The notes: generated by a model not told the origin, from the sequence alone. Shown: positions 48,157 through 59,500, counted from the stretch's first letter. The stretch: 64,000 bases of DNA from Aporrectodea caliginosa (GCA_020284085.1 JACEVL010000498.1:1211501-1275500); one strand, 5' to 3'. A program made the numbers and translations.

Positions 48157-48399
48157 GGGTATATCATCGTAACCGTTGCATCAATTGTAATAAAATTTGC
48201 AGGGTTTAGATAGAATAGACTGAAGTTCATGTGCACCAAATTTAGTACCTATAGTAGTACAATTGACCAAGATATTTAACAAAGTCTAGGGGTCTACTTT
48301 ATCGTGGACACAGTGTAGTATCATACAATAATATTCTTAACTAGTATACTAAACTAGCATCCTGAAATATTATCCCGAACTAGTATCCTGAACCTGAAC

Positions 48400-48660
<261 letters not shown>

Positions 48661-49186
48661 GTTGAGGAGCTACGTTCTAAACATCCGTCACCTCCCTCTG
48701 ATCGACCCCCGATGCCTGCTCCTCCTTCTTCGACCGAGGCCTATCAGACAACTGAAGCGATGGTGCGTGACCAAATACGACACTTTCCACCGGGCTCGTC
48801 AGGCGGTCCCGACGGCTTAAAACCTCAACATGTTCTTGAGATGATCAACACAAATGACACCGGACCGGAGCTTGTCTCGGCCATCACGGGCCTCGTCAAC
48901 ATCCTTTTAGCAGGAAAGTGTCCGACAGAAATTCGCCCAATCTTGTTTGGTGGCACCCTCTTTGCTCTTCGAAAGCAAACGGGAGGTCTACGTCCAATAG
49001 CCATAGGTTACTACTGGCGTAGACTGACATCTAAATGCGCCAACAAATATGCGAGCGACCAAGCAGCAGCTTACCTATCACCAAAGCAGCTGGGCGTGGG
49101 AGTGCCAGGCGGATGCGAGGCAGTACATGCAACCCGGAGATTTCTATCAAACATGGACGACGACCACATTGTGGTTAAACTCGATC
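48661..49186 (+). pseudogene. LINE reverse transcriptase, 5' half (R2/Jockey-like pol)
   Basis: Clear RT N-terminal region: RDQIRHFPPGSSGGPDGLKP, ILFGGTLFALRKQTGGLRPI, AIGYYWRRLTSKCANKYASD, SPKQLGVGVPGGCEAVHATR, and DDDHIVVKLD, which is RT domain A. Homology stops abruptly at KLD (49184-49186), where the expected N-A-F-N continuation is replaced by the start of the Penelope-like element. Confidence 0.8.
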
Positions 49187-50561
49187 GTAATCGCATCGTC
49201 AGTGACAACACGGCCTATCCAAACCTTACTGCGGACTCACATACTTACCAGCGAGGTCAACAGCAACAGCCACCACATGTCTCCAACGCCTCGACCACCA
49301 GACCGTTCCTCCTCCCCAATCCAGCATCTCACCAGCATACTTACCAACAGCGACCGGAACAGGACGCGACTTGGACCTCGGATAACCCGGACTTTCCGGC
49401 TATGCGCAATGCACTATTCCGCTTCATCCAACTACAACACCACCTATCTAACTGGAACCACTTACCTGTGTCATTAAAACGCAACCTCGGCCACATGGCT
49501 GAATACATCACTCCACCTGAACCTGACGATGACTTCAGAGGGGCATCTCAGATATACTTACGTGCACAGGCAACAAAATCCAGGAATTAGTCCTCGATCA
49601 CATCCACATGAAGCTGGATTCGAACAGAACTATACTTACCAAGTTAAATCCACTGGATAAAGACAAAGCCGTTGAAATTAGTTATAACCAACTTCACCGC
49701 CGCTTGAACGGTAGGATTACAGACTTACGCAACAAGCTTACTGACGCCTCCAACCTTATTGGCTCAGCTCGAGCACCCTTCAACGCATCGGGTTCAAATC
49801 CAACTGCCTCGTCCTCCTCTACGGTTAACCCAACGATGCTCCACGTCAATCCCCCGCCTTCCGTCTCAATCAACACGGCAATGCCTACCCTCTTCACGGA
49901 TAAAGGCCCATCAGCCAAACGACTCCGCTCGGAGACACCACCATCGACTGATGCCTTGAACCCCTTGCCAGTAAGGGACATCGAGGATGAGATGGAAGTC
50001 GGCGCCCCTAACCTGGGTGAACCCCCAAACCAATTGCCCAGTGATTCGAACTCCGTCTTTCCCATCCCGCAATGCTCTTCCATAAGAGTGTTCAAGAAAA
50101 CTAGACACGACAAAAACGCACCGAGAGTCGTACTGAAACCCGATACAACAACCGTCATCATAGGTGATTCTAACCTTAAAAATATACCCGAGGAACTCAT
50201 ACCTGACCACTGGCAAGTCGAAATCCTACCTGGCGCCCGCTTCTCCCACGTCAGCAACGTCGTTGAACACTTACCTGAACGCCCCATCAACATCCTCCTC
50301 TCGGTTGGCATCAATCACAGAGAACTACCCTACAACAACGTAACAAGTCCAGAATTAGACAGAATCGCAGACTTAGCAGATAAACTGGGGTCGAGACTCC
50401 ATAGCATTGGGGTTGCTGTGAGCCCCTCACTACCGCAACCGCAGGTAACCATGATCGGCAAGATTAACGACCGCCTGAACGAGATCTTCCGGGATCGTTA
50501 CGTCTCCGCACTTCGCCGCAACCAAATCGCCACCACGGGAACGGATGATATCCAACCCTGA
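49187..50561 (+). pseudogene. Penelope-like element ORF1 with SGNH/GDSL hydrolase-like domain
   Basis: One ancestral ORF now in two frames, shifted near 49560-49600. The first part is Gln/Pro/Ser-rich, followed by RNALFRFIQLQHHLSNWNHL and HMAEYITPPEPDDDF. The second part (stop TGA 50559-50561) has KLDSNRTILTKLNPLD, a Ser/Pro-rich linker with AKRLRSETPP, then the hydrolase-like domain: TTTVIIGDSNLKNIP (block I GDS, Ser codon 50169-50171), INILLSVGINHRE (block III GxN) and the terminal TDDIQP, where SGNH enzymes have DxxH. The His is Gln here (codon 50553-50555). I recall SGNH-type ORF1s preceding this class of RT in other animal genomes; whether they are active hydrolases is not known to me. 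This copy is probably dead. Confidence 0.7.
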
Positions 50562-50681
50562 TGAGGACACTGCAAAGAAGATATTAAACTGCATAGTTGA
50601 GTATTTTAACGTTCGATATACTGTTAACTACCCGAACCCTGAACCTTACCCTACCCCAAACCCCGACCAGCCCAATGCAAA

Positions 50682-52523
50682 AAACTAGCATCTTTATCTA
50701 ACCTTCAGGGGGATACTAATATCTCGACACCGAACCTTTCTAGCTATGCCCTATCCATTCATGAACAATCCGTCCTTGAACTTGGTCTTTCCTTTATCCC
50801 CACTAACCCTACCTTACCTGAATCTACTATACTCACCTCCCTGAACAACCTTATTAGATCACTTAAACTTAAAGACTTCTTCCGTGATAATAATAATGAC
50901 AATAAGGATTATAAAAATGATTTTAAAAAATCTTTACGCACAAAAGTACCTGGACCCTCCACAGGATAGGATTTCTGAACACACATACAAAATCATTGAA
51001 AATTTACAAAAAGCTACCGTAGATGTCCTGGACCATTACCCTAAAAACTTAAACAACTCATACTACATTAAAAACATAACTTATAACATTACCAAACACC
51101 AAAGAACAGCAATTAATAGTCTACGTAACAATAATAAAATAATTACAAAACAGGCTGACAAAGGGGGCCTTTCGGTGGTAATGAACAAATCGGCCTACAT
51201 TAATGAGGCCTATAGACAACTCAATAACGTAAAATATTATTCTAAAAACCTACACACTACACATAAACAAGACCTTTGCTCTAATATAAATAATACACTG
51301 AATAAACTCCTGGATACAAAATACATAAATGATAACCAGTTTGATTACCTTACAGCAAACGAATCAGATCGTAATCGTAACTTTTACCTGTTACCGAAGG
51401 TCCACAAGCCGGTAGAAAAATGGCCAGATAAATCCATGCCTGAGGGCCGCCCGATTGTAGGGGACTGTAGTACAGAATCCCGCCATGTAAGTGATTATAT
51501 TGACCACTTCCTTAAACCACTGGCATCTAAACACCCCTCTTACCTGAAAGACACCTATGATTTTGTAAACAAGATTAAGAATAAAACCATAAATAGTAAT
51601 TATATTCTAGTTACCGGAGATATAACTGCTTTATATACTAATATGAATATTAATAGAACTTTAGCGGTGGTAAAGAGGGCCTTTCGATCAAACCCCCACC
51701 CTAAAAGACCTGACAAATACATTCTAGAACTTCTTGAATTAATTATGAAAAATAATGATTTTAGCTTTAATAATGAGAAATTTCTCCAAATATTTGGTAC
51801 CGCCATGGGCAAATCATTTGCCCCTAACCTTGCCAACTTATACCTGCTAGATCTGGATAGACAAGCCACTAACGGATTCCCTATTAAACCCCTACTCTTT
51901 TACAGATTCCTGGATGATATTTTCTTTGTATGGCCGGGCTCATTAACTGAGCTTGGGGAGTTCGAATCCTTCTTGAATAAGATTATTCCTAACATAAAAA
52001 TCACCCTCAATACCAGCTTAACTGAAGTGAACTTCTTAGATACTACCATATTTAAACATTACAATAGACTCTACCTCTACCTTACAATCCAAAGTGTTCT
52101 TTAAACCTACTGATACTCACCAATTACTACATACTTCTTCCTTCCACCCACCCCACACTACAGCTGGTGTTTTAAAATCCCAAATTATCAGATTTAAGAG
52201 AATTTCCTCCTTTAAGAAAGATTTTGATGACGCTTGCCTTACCTTGTTCCATGCCTTATACAAGAGAGGTTACAGTAAGAGAGCCCTCAGGAAATCTAAA
52301 CACGACATCTGGTTTAACTTAAATCGTAATACAAATATAAAAAACAATAGCAATACAAACATACTCCCCATCATTATACCCTACTCCGCCATCTCTGTCC
52401 ACCTAATTAACTCATGGCGGAACATTCATTATTAATAAATCTCCCTTGTTTAATAAATATAGAATCATAGCAGCATACTCTAAAAATAAAAACCTTGCTC
52501 AACTTCTCACCTCCTCTAAATAA
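50682..52523 (+). pseudogene. Penelope-like reverse transcriptase, no GIY-YIG endonuclease
   Basis: An ancestral ORF broken by about three frameshifts (near 50945, 52090 and 52430). N-terminal part in one frame: NLSSYALSIHEQSVLELGLS, then LKDFF. The main RT follows: KIITKQADKGGLSVVMNKSA, NFYLLPKVHKPVEKWPDK, GRPIVGDCSTESRHVSDYID, LVTGDITALYTNMN (domain A), GTAMGKSFAPNLANLYLLDL (domain B), FYRFLDDIFFVW (domain C, Asp codons 51913-51918). The C-terminal part is FFKPTDTHQLLHTSSFHPPH, RFKRISSFKKDFDDA, KRGYSKRALRKSKHDIW, ending YSKNKNLAQLLTSSK and TAA 52521-52523. This layout is that of Penelope-like elements, whose RT is related to telomerase. No GIY-YIG sequence is readable between the stop and the CCCTAA tract at 52607, so it belongs to the endonuclease-deficient type or has lost the domain. 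Confidence 0.78.
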
Positions 52524-52606
52524 TAATGATCACCTTTTATACTTACCTACCAGCCTCCAGCACTGACAAATACGAGAACGATTGTCCCAGTGCACCTCAT
52601 TTTCTT

Positions 52607-52640
52607 TAACCCTAACCCTAACCATAACCCTAACCCTAAA
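52607..52640 (+). repeat. Interstitial telomeric tract (CCCTAA)n
   Basis: About five CCCTAA units with one CCATAA variant, beginning 84 bp after the RT stop. C-rich on the coding strand of the element. Confidence 0.95.
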
Positions 52641-53513
52641 TTTAACCTTGACCTTGATTCACGCCACCCAGCGATTTAACCTTGACCTTGATTCACGCCA
52701 CCTAGCGATTTAACCTTGACCTTGATAAACGCCACCTAGCGATCTAACCTTCACACTGATTCGGGCCACGCAGCCGAAATATAAGAATGAATTTGATTCG
52801 GGCCATGCAACCCCTACCCTAAAATCAACCCTAACCCTAACCCTAACCCAACGCTAACCCTAACCCTAACTTAGGGTTCAGTATTAGGTAGTGTTTTGTC
52901 AATATAAATGTTACAAAAACAAACCATTTCCCTAAAACTGACCTAAATTTAACCTTGACCTTGATTCACGCCACCTAGCGATTTAACACTGACCTTGATA
53001 AACGCCATCTAGCGATCTAACCTTCACACTGATTCGGGCCGCATATTAACATTCTATATACGGACTCAGATTCTGAATATTCATGAGTAATTACGGCCTG
53101 CTGTTGATTGGATGCTATGCTGGTCCTCGATGCATGAGCAAAACCAAAATGGTGGACAGCGGATTCAATCAAATCAATCAAAAATGTTTATTGGCACCAA
53201 AGAACGTTGCAACATAACAGAAAATGAGCATCTCACAAAATATATATCAAACAGATTAAGTAATAATAGATAAAGCTGGACAACATTCAATGGGTACAAC
53301 ATTCAGTGGGTACCAAAAGGAGGAGCCCAAAAGGGACGATAGTCCCGCTAAGTAGGGCCACCTATGTAACTAGATCATTTCAAGACAGCAGTTTATAAGC
53401 TGTTGTGATTGACATAATGAGTAACATAGGACATTATTTTATTTAAACTTAGCTATCTTAACTACAGACAGATGCATCAACAAAACAATGGTAAAAGTAG
53501 TTAATCAGATATC

Positions 53514-53840
53514 TTAATATTGTTTCATAATATAAAGTTTAAGCTCCCTCTTGAAGTGGGGACGACTTGGAATATCACGGAGAACCTGTGGCAGACTGTT
53601 CCATAGAGATGGGCCTGCTATTTTAATTGCGAAGCTCCTTGTATTGGTGCGAGCAAATTCACCTCTGTATTGTGCTGGGTTTCTTATATGGTAGGAGTGG
53701 ATGTCCATGACTAGGTCAAAATAATTATCAAATGCATTTGGCAGTTCTCTCTTAGTGTAGCGGTACATAAATTCAGCTGTTTGCATTAATTTTATCTGAT
53801 GAAGTTTTAAAATACCTAGGTAAGCAAAGGCTTTGAGCAT
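53514..53840 (-). pseudogene. LINE RT C-terminal fragment inside the MULE
   Basis: On minus: YLGILKLHQIKLMQTAEFMY, TRSFAIKIAGPSLWNSLPQV, HFKRELKLYIMKQY. The RSFxIxxxGPxLWNSLP motif is the usual end of CR1/Jockey-type ORF2. It is followed on minus by an A-rich 3' part reaching about 53170. Confidence 0.7.
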
Positions 53841-54103
53841 TTTATATCAGTATGACAGAGGATATTTTCTCGATTGCCATTCGAAAATGAATGTATAATA
53901 AATAATGAAGAAAGAATGGAGATCAGAGCTAAGTTACTAAGTGAAATGCGCCGAAGATGTTGACACGTGGCTGCGTTTTTATGAGGAAATGTCAGCGACA
54001 CACTGGATCGTTAGGAAAACTTATCCACGGTTGCAGAGACTCCAATTCGGTAAAGACTGTCTGCGATCATCATCTAATCTAGCCTAATAACTTTGGTAAT
54101 TCT

Positions 54104-54392
54104 CCATTTTAGGTCCCCAAATTATTTCGCACTGGTATATTTGATATTGTCAATTTAGATGAAAATAATTACGTAAATGGAAGCTGGATTGACTAAAATA
54201 GTTCATCGTGAAACTAGAAGTTGGATTGATCAGAATAATTCTCTGCTTAAATAGAAGTGAGATTGATGAAAAGAATTCCTGCTAAATAGAAGTGGGATTG
54301 ACGAAAAGAATTCCTGCTAAATAGAAGTGGGATTGATGAACAAATAAACTTCAGTTTCAATGGAAAATAATTTGGGGACCTAAACTGGAAGA
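54104..54392. mobile_element. Nested ~290-bp inverted-repeat element with 35-bp tandem units
   Basis: The left TTTTAGGTCCCCAAATTATTTC (54111-) is mirrored by GGAAAATAATTTGGGGACCTAAA at the right (54360-54382). Between them lie three or more units of about 35 bp, AGAATTCCTGCTAAATAGAA then GTGGGATTGA. No open frame. The boundaries are estimates. Confidence 0.6.
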
Positions 54393-55184
54393 TTATCATA
54401 ACTTTTGTTTAAAACAATATAGGCCTACGATCGAAGCTACCAAATAATATTCGGAAAGTGTCAGTCCAGAAAGTATCAGTATCAGACAGACAAAATGGTG
54501 AAAAATCAACCCTTTATAGCACTTAAATCACGTGAATGCATGCTATAAATAGCAAGGCGCCGCAAAACTAAATATTAGCTGATTTGTATTTACTCATTAT
54601 TAATCCCTAGGCAGAAACGTCATTACTTATGAATATTTATTAACCTACCCTATCATCCAATCAGCAGCAGGCCGTAATTACTCATGAATATTCAGATTCT
54701 GAGTTCGTATATAGAATGTTAATATGCATTCGGGCCACGCAGCCGAAATTTAAGAATCGTAAACTCGGAACTTCTACAGCGCCCACAAAAGCGAAGTCGC
54801 GGGAACCAGCTTATTCACAGGCGAATGAATTTGATTCGGGCCATGCAACCCCTACCCTAAAATCAACCTTAACCCTAACCCTAACCCTAACGCTAACCCT
54901 AACCCTAACTTAGGGTTCAGTATTAGGTAGTGTTTTGTCAATATAAATGTTACAAAAACAAACCATTTCCCTAAAACTGACCTAAATTTAACCTTGACCT
55001 TGATAAACGCCACCCAGCGATTTAACCTTGACCTTGATAAACGCCACCTAGCGATCTAACCTTGACATTGATTCGGGCCACGCAGCCGAAATTTAAGAAT
55101 GAATTTGATTCGGGCCATACAACCCCTACCCTAAAATCAACCCTAACCCTAACCCTAACTTAGGGTTCAGTATTAGGTAGTGTT

Positions 55185-56405
55185 CTGATCTCTCTTTGTC
55201 TATCAAAGGTCTGTCCCAGACCTTCTGTCTGGTCAGCGTAGTCTCACCTCCACTCGGAAGTGATGTGCTGCGGGCCTGTAAAATTTCCTCCCTGATGTCG
55301 TCCGTAAAATCTTCGCTGCCGAGATTGCGGCCCCAAGATTTCTGGTTGATGCAGCTGACGCTATATAAGCAGAAGATGCCAGCATCGTAACCCTTCTAAT
55401 CCCGAGACCGCCATCTCTAATTGGGAGCGTGGCCTGTATCCACTGGGTGTCGTTGAGCTTGATGTTCACAATCGCTTCCAATCCGAGTCTCATCTGGTCA
55501 TCCATTATCCCCAAGAGTGGATGGCCCCAGCATGGTGCAGTCCTCAGTAAATATGTCAACTTCGCCGCCCCAAACAGTGGCGTACCGTAGGGGGCAGGGG
55601 GGCGAGTCGCCCCGGGCGGCACTTGAGCAGGGGCGGCAAAATGGGGTTGAAGTAAAATAAAAGGAGTGAATGCAGAAATAATTGAAAAGTATAAGAGGAA
55701 GTAATAAAAGTAGACAAAGAAGGAAGGAAAGGAAGAAAAATTAGTATAATAGTAGTGGAAAAGAAAAAAAAGGTCATCAGAAATTTTGGCGGAAGGAATA
55801 AAGAAAATTTTCCGGAAATTTCCAAAATTAAGTGCAAAGGGCGGAATTTTGGGCCGGCGCCCCGGGCGGCATGTAAGCTCGGTACGCCACTGGCCCCAAA
55901 GCATGACCGCAAGAGCATCAACGCCCCCTGTACTGATAGTCTCATCAGATCCTTCACTGCGTGATCAGGTGTGACTGAGTGGACTTGGAGTGCGTCATCC
56001 AACGCCTTTCCCCTGAAGAGTGGTGCCCAAGGAGTATCATGGACTCTCAGTTTATTCGCTGGAAATCGTCAAAGCCTTCCGATATTTCTTCTCCGCCAAG
56101 ATTTAACATTCTGTCGATTCAGTCGGATTCCTAGGGTTGCTTCCAGATCAGCTATGATCGCCAGGTCATTGCGAACATCCTCTGGTCAGTGGTCTTCCCC
56201 CCAGCGAGAGGTCATCCAGGTAGCCCACTCGAAAGCCAGAGATCATCGAGCGCAAAGCAGGCTGAAGCGGCAAGCAGAAGAGCAGGGGACCCATGCAATG
56301 CCTACCTGGAGTGGGTCGAAGAAGGAAGCCAGTCTGCTGACCGCATATTTGTTGCCGCATTTCGCTGCGAGTCTTCTCCAGACGTACCCGACTACTATGC
56401 ATGGG
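55185..56405 (-). pseudogene. LINE reverse transcriptase, 3' half, opposite strand
   Basis: On minus, from the right: GPLLFCLPLQPALRSMISGF and RVGYLDDLSLGG (RT domain C, YLDD), then after a shift a region with KALDDALQVHSVTPDHAVKD, LLRSCFG; the element at 55575-55892 interrupts it; then AAKLTYLLRTAPCWGHPLLG, NDTQWIQATLPIRDGGLGIR, RRVTMLASSAYIASAAS. It ends SGGETTLTRQKVWDRPLIDK in another frame. Same family type as 48661-49186, which holds the complementary 5' RT half on +. Multiple frameshifts: dead copy. Confidence 0.78.
55575..55892. mobile_element. 318-bp hAT-type MITE inserted in LINE
   Basis: Ends CAGTGGCGTACCG and (right, reverse complement) CAGTGGCGTACCGAG; the perfect 8-bp duplication GCCCCAAA lies at 55567-55574 and 55893-55900. 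Removing it rejoins the LINE sequence (GAAKLTYLL side with SCFG side). The interior is A/G-rich with an inner repeat GCCCCGGGCGGC near both ends. Confidence 0.93.
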
Positions 56406-56417
56406 TCTAAGGCCTCC

Positions 56418-56445
56418 GGTATTATTATTATTATTATTATTATTA

Positions 56446-56528
<83 letters not shown>

Positions 56529-56638
56529 TTTTTTTATTATTATCAATGATCCCTCAAATTTGGAAAAAACTAATTTAGGAGCAGGGGACAGTGTCTGGAA
56601 AATCAAGCCTCGTCGTCTGGAGTCGCTGGAAAGGTCCC

Positions 56639-56707
<69 letters not shown>

Positions 56708-56715
56708 TTTATTAA
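56418..56715. repeat. Two (ATT)n microsatellites
   Basis: (ATT)n at about 56418-56527 and 56640-56708, separated by 110 bp containing AATTTGGAAAAAACTAATTT. On the minus strand these are (AAT)n tails preceding the LINE piece, mirroring 48549-48658. Confidence 0.95.
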
Positions 56716-56920
56716 ATAAATTTGTAACGCGCGCAAGGTCACACCGAAATGTGCATCTGAGGCGCGGATAGTCAGCCGCCAGGTGAAGATGCACTTAGAT
56801 TTCTAAATCCTTGAAAGTTCTGTTCTTGATGACATGATTTAGGCTTCCGTATAGGGAGCGTCTATGATTAGTTTAGCTAGAGGCGCTATATAAATTTCGT
56901 AAAATTAAAAATAAACAAAT
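56713..56920 (+). repeat. Dispersed repeat family C, copy 2
   Basis: Direct copy of 34926-35040 (AAATAAATTTGTAACGCGCG, GCGCGGATA, CAGCCGCCAGGTGAAGATGC) with GGCGCTATATAAATTTCG at its end. It follows the (ATT)n tract. Confidence 0.8.
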
Positions 56921-59500
56921 AATAGATCATGTAATGACGTCATTCACTGTAACGGAGAACGTCATCCTCATGATTATAATATGTGGAATGTCCATAGAAA
57001 ATAGCAACTATTACTGTGGCTTGTACGGCAGAACAACCCGTAGAGTCGTAGACCTACATAAATGTCTGTGTCTGATTGTACCAGATGTAAAAATTTACGT
57101 CATAATAGATCTCACCCATTAGAAAATGGCGGGTAAGTTACACGGTTCTTTTACTTTGATAAATACGCGAAGTAATAGGACCTATAGAGTAATTACAATG
57201 TAAGAGGTAAGTCTAACTCAACAGCGTTCTGTATGCTGAAGAAGGCTTACCCTATACCTTGCAAGATAGCCTACCACAACTATAATTTACATCGTGTTGT
57301 CTATTTCCATAGTCCAGAATTATATCTATACCAGTCTTAGACTTAGTCGCTGGGTAAGGCCTATGAGCAAATCGCGGTATATGTATGTGATGCCTAGACC
57401 GACAAGCCTGTTCTCACCAGGCATACATGAAATTATTATGTTGCCTGAAAACGAGTGGGCCAAAAACCAGTATCCTGCCCTTATGTATATGTACATATGA
57501 ACACTTGTGTATGGTCGTAGTGCTGTATCAGGGATACATATGCTACGTATACGTAGGGAACGTTTACGAGAGGCTGTCGTAAGGCAATTACAGTAGCTAT
57601 GGTATTTGCATCTAGGCTGTTTATTGCGCCTTTGCAGATATCAAAGACAATATATACTGATGCATACATACACAGATGCACACATGCATGCATACATAAA
57701 TACATACATACATACATACATACATACATACATACATACATACATACATACATACATACATACATACATACATACATACAAAACATACATACATATACTC
57801 GCTTGGAGTTGCTCGGACCTACAAAACTCTCCTCATCTGGCCCCCGTCCAATTGAGCCTGCGAAGCGGGTGCGAGTACGCGTGAGTACGTGATTTTACGC
57901 CCTAACTTTCTCTGTCTCCGCTAACGGTAAATCTCTCAACAAGATCTTCGCATTTTCTGTCTTAAATTGACTATGTATACGAATATACTTTGAAATTAAA
58001 ATAGATGTGCCACAGTTGTTCCTGTACTATATAGGGCCTACACGACTGCACTAGGCTTGTATACAGGAGCAGATTTGAGCAGGATATATAGTGACCTGCA
58101 GAGTCAAATACAAATTTTATCAAGTTCAGAATTGCAGCCAAATTTAGCCTACGAATTTTTGCTGCCAGAGCTTGTACTGTTGATCGTGAGGTTTTCCAGT
58201 ATAGGGCCTAGCTACGATTACAAATCGTTCCGAATCGAAGCCTGACCGGCATTTGAATCGGTCGAAGTAAAAGCAAGCCTGTTTGAACTGAGTACGTCGG
58301 ACTCAAACATTCACAAATGTCGCCATTCGACACGTTGTCCAGCTTTCACCCTTCTTCAACTTGCTGTGACCATCCATCATCCAATCCACTCTTATGACAC
58401 TCTTATCGGTCTCCTCTTTAATTCTTCCCATCCATTCTTCCCCTCCATTCTTCCCTCAATAGTTCTTAGGTACATCGAGACCGAGTCTCCTCTCATTACA
58501 TGGCCCAGCCATTTTCTCTGTATGGAACGTGTTTCCCGGGCCAGAATAAAGCTCCCATACGGTGTGCGCGTATGGGAGCCTTAACCTTTCCTTCCTTTGC
58601 ATGTAGGCTATACCTTGCGTATTAATAATGTAATATTTATATTAAGGATATAAAAAATGGTATGATTCATAGATGTGATAAGCTGTATCAAAGTCTAGCT
58701 GAGAATTTGAAACGCAATAAAATTTCCAAAGGAGCTGTCCTTCCTACGTTATCGCGTGACCTCAAAACCCGGTCAGAGTCCAACACAATTTACGCATAAT
58801 ATGAAAAAGCCAAGCCACTGGTAGGTCCAGACACACAACACAACAGACAATTCCATTCAGACTGCTCAAGATTCTATTCGTTGTTTCCAGAATCTTTCGC
58901 CTCCAGTTTCATCTTCGTATCCGGAGGCATTATCCTTCCTCCGTTCCCCGAATTCTTTCCAACTTCCATATTGACTCTTGAACGATTCTGGCTGGCAGTC
59001 TGGCTGGCAGTAGGCCATTGTTGCGCACAATCAGCTGAGTATTCAACCAATCACATTGCTTGTTTCATATAATATAGGTCAAGTTCGGGAAATAAAAACC
59101 GACTCTTTGTAACGGTCCCCTTATTATAGATGTTAGGCTATAATTATAGGTTAGCCTATGTCCTGATAATGAACACATGTTACTTGTAAAACTTCTATCA
59201 ACCGTGATTGGTTGAATGTGTGTCATGTCATCCAGTTCAACCAATGAAATCAAATCAACTCAGTTCGTTTGAATATTAATTATCATTAAAATGAATACGT
59301 AATTTAATATAATAATTATGGTCTCGTTTAATCTAGTCTAGGGTAATCTAATAAGATTGTTTTATATAATATTCTAAATTAACCTTACTTAGACCAGCGC
59401 AGTCTAACTATAAGTCCCAAGCCTTACGGGAACACTAAATACCTCCCACGTAGATATTTCAAATAACTTCTGTGTAGCTCCAAATGTCTTCTCCTTTCAT
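56921..59500. other. Intergenic region without supported genes
   Basis: AT-rich sequence with a long (CATA)n microsatellite at about 57690-57800. Short open frames have no splice context or family resemblance. A small hairpin GGGAGC...GCTCCCATACG / CGTATGGGAGC lies at 58549-58579. Confidence 0.6.
57690..57800. repeat. (CATA)n microsatellite
   Basis: About 100 bp of pure CATA repeats. Confidence 0.97.

Larger units (their letters stand above)
53041..54727. mobile_element. Mutator-like element (non-autonomous), 1,687 bp
   Basis: Terminal inverted repeats of about 75 bp, beginning GCATATTAACATTCTATATA at the left and, reverse-complemented, at the right, with about 4 mismatches across ACTCAGAATCTGAATATTCA and GAGTAATTACGGCCTGCTG. 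Flanked by a perfect 9-bp duplication ATTCGGGCC (53032-53040, 54728-54736). Long inverted repeats and a 9-bp target duplication are the MULE signature. No transposase is present. It carries a LINE fragment and a nested small inverted-repeat element. Confidence 0.92.
52638..55184 (+). repeat. Three tandem copies of a subtelomere-like unit
   Basis: Unit starts at 52638, 52945 and 54984, each beginning AAATTTAACCTTGACCTTGA. Each has 2-3 copies of a ~33-bp subrepeat (CCTTGACCTTGATAAACGCC then ACCTAGCGAT), then GATTCGGGCCACGCAGCCGA, GATTCGGGCCATGCAACCCC, a (CCCTAA)n array and the reversed TTAGGGTTCAGTATTAGGTAG; copies 1 and 2 continue AAACCATTTCCCTAAAACTG. Copy 2 is split by the insertion at 53041-54727 and has an extra 70-bp piece (54750-54822). 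Copy 3 stops at 55184. Telomere hexamers near CCCTAA arrays plus tandem units are typical of subtelomeres. Confidence 0.9.

Noticed and set aside
54175..54340. Direct 35-bp repeats resembling a CRISPR array
   Set aside because: Units are contiguous with no spacers, lie in an animal genome and sit between transposon inverted repeats.
56166..56606. Poly-Asn protein on minus
   Set aside because: Translation of (AAT)n; only the distal part is LINE-derived.
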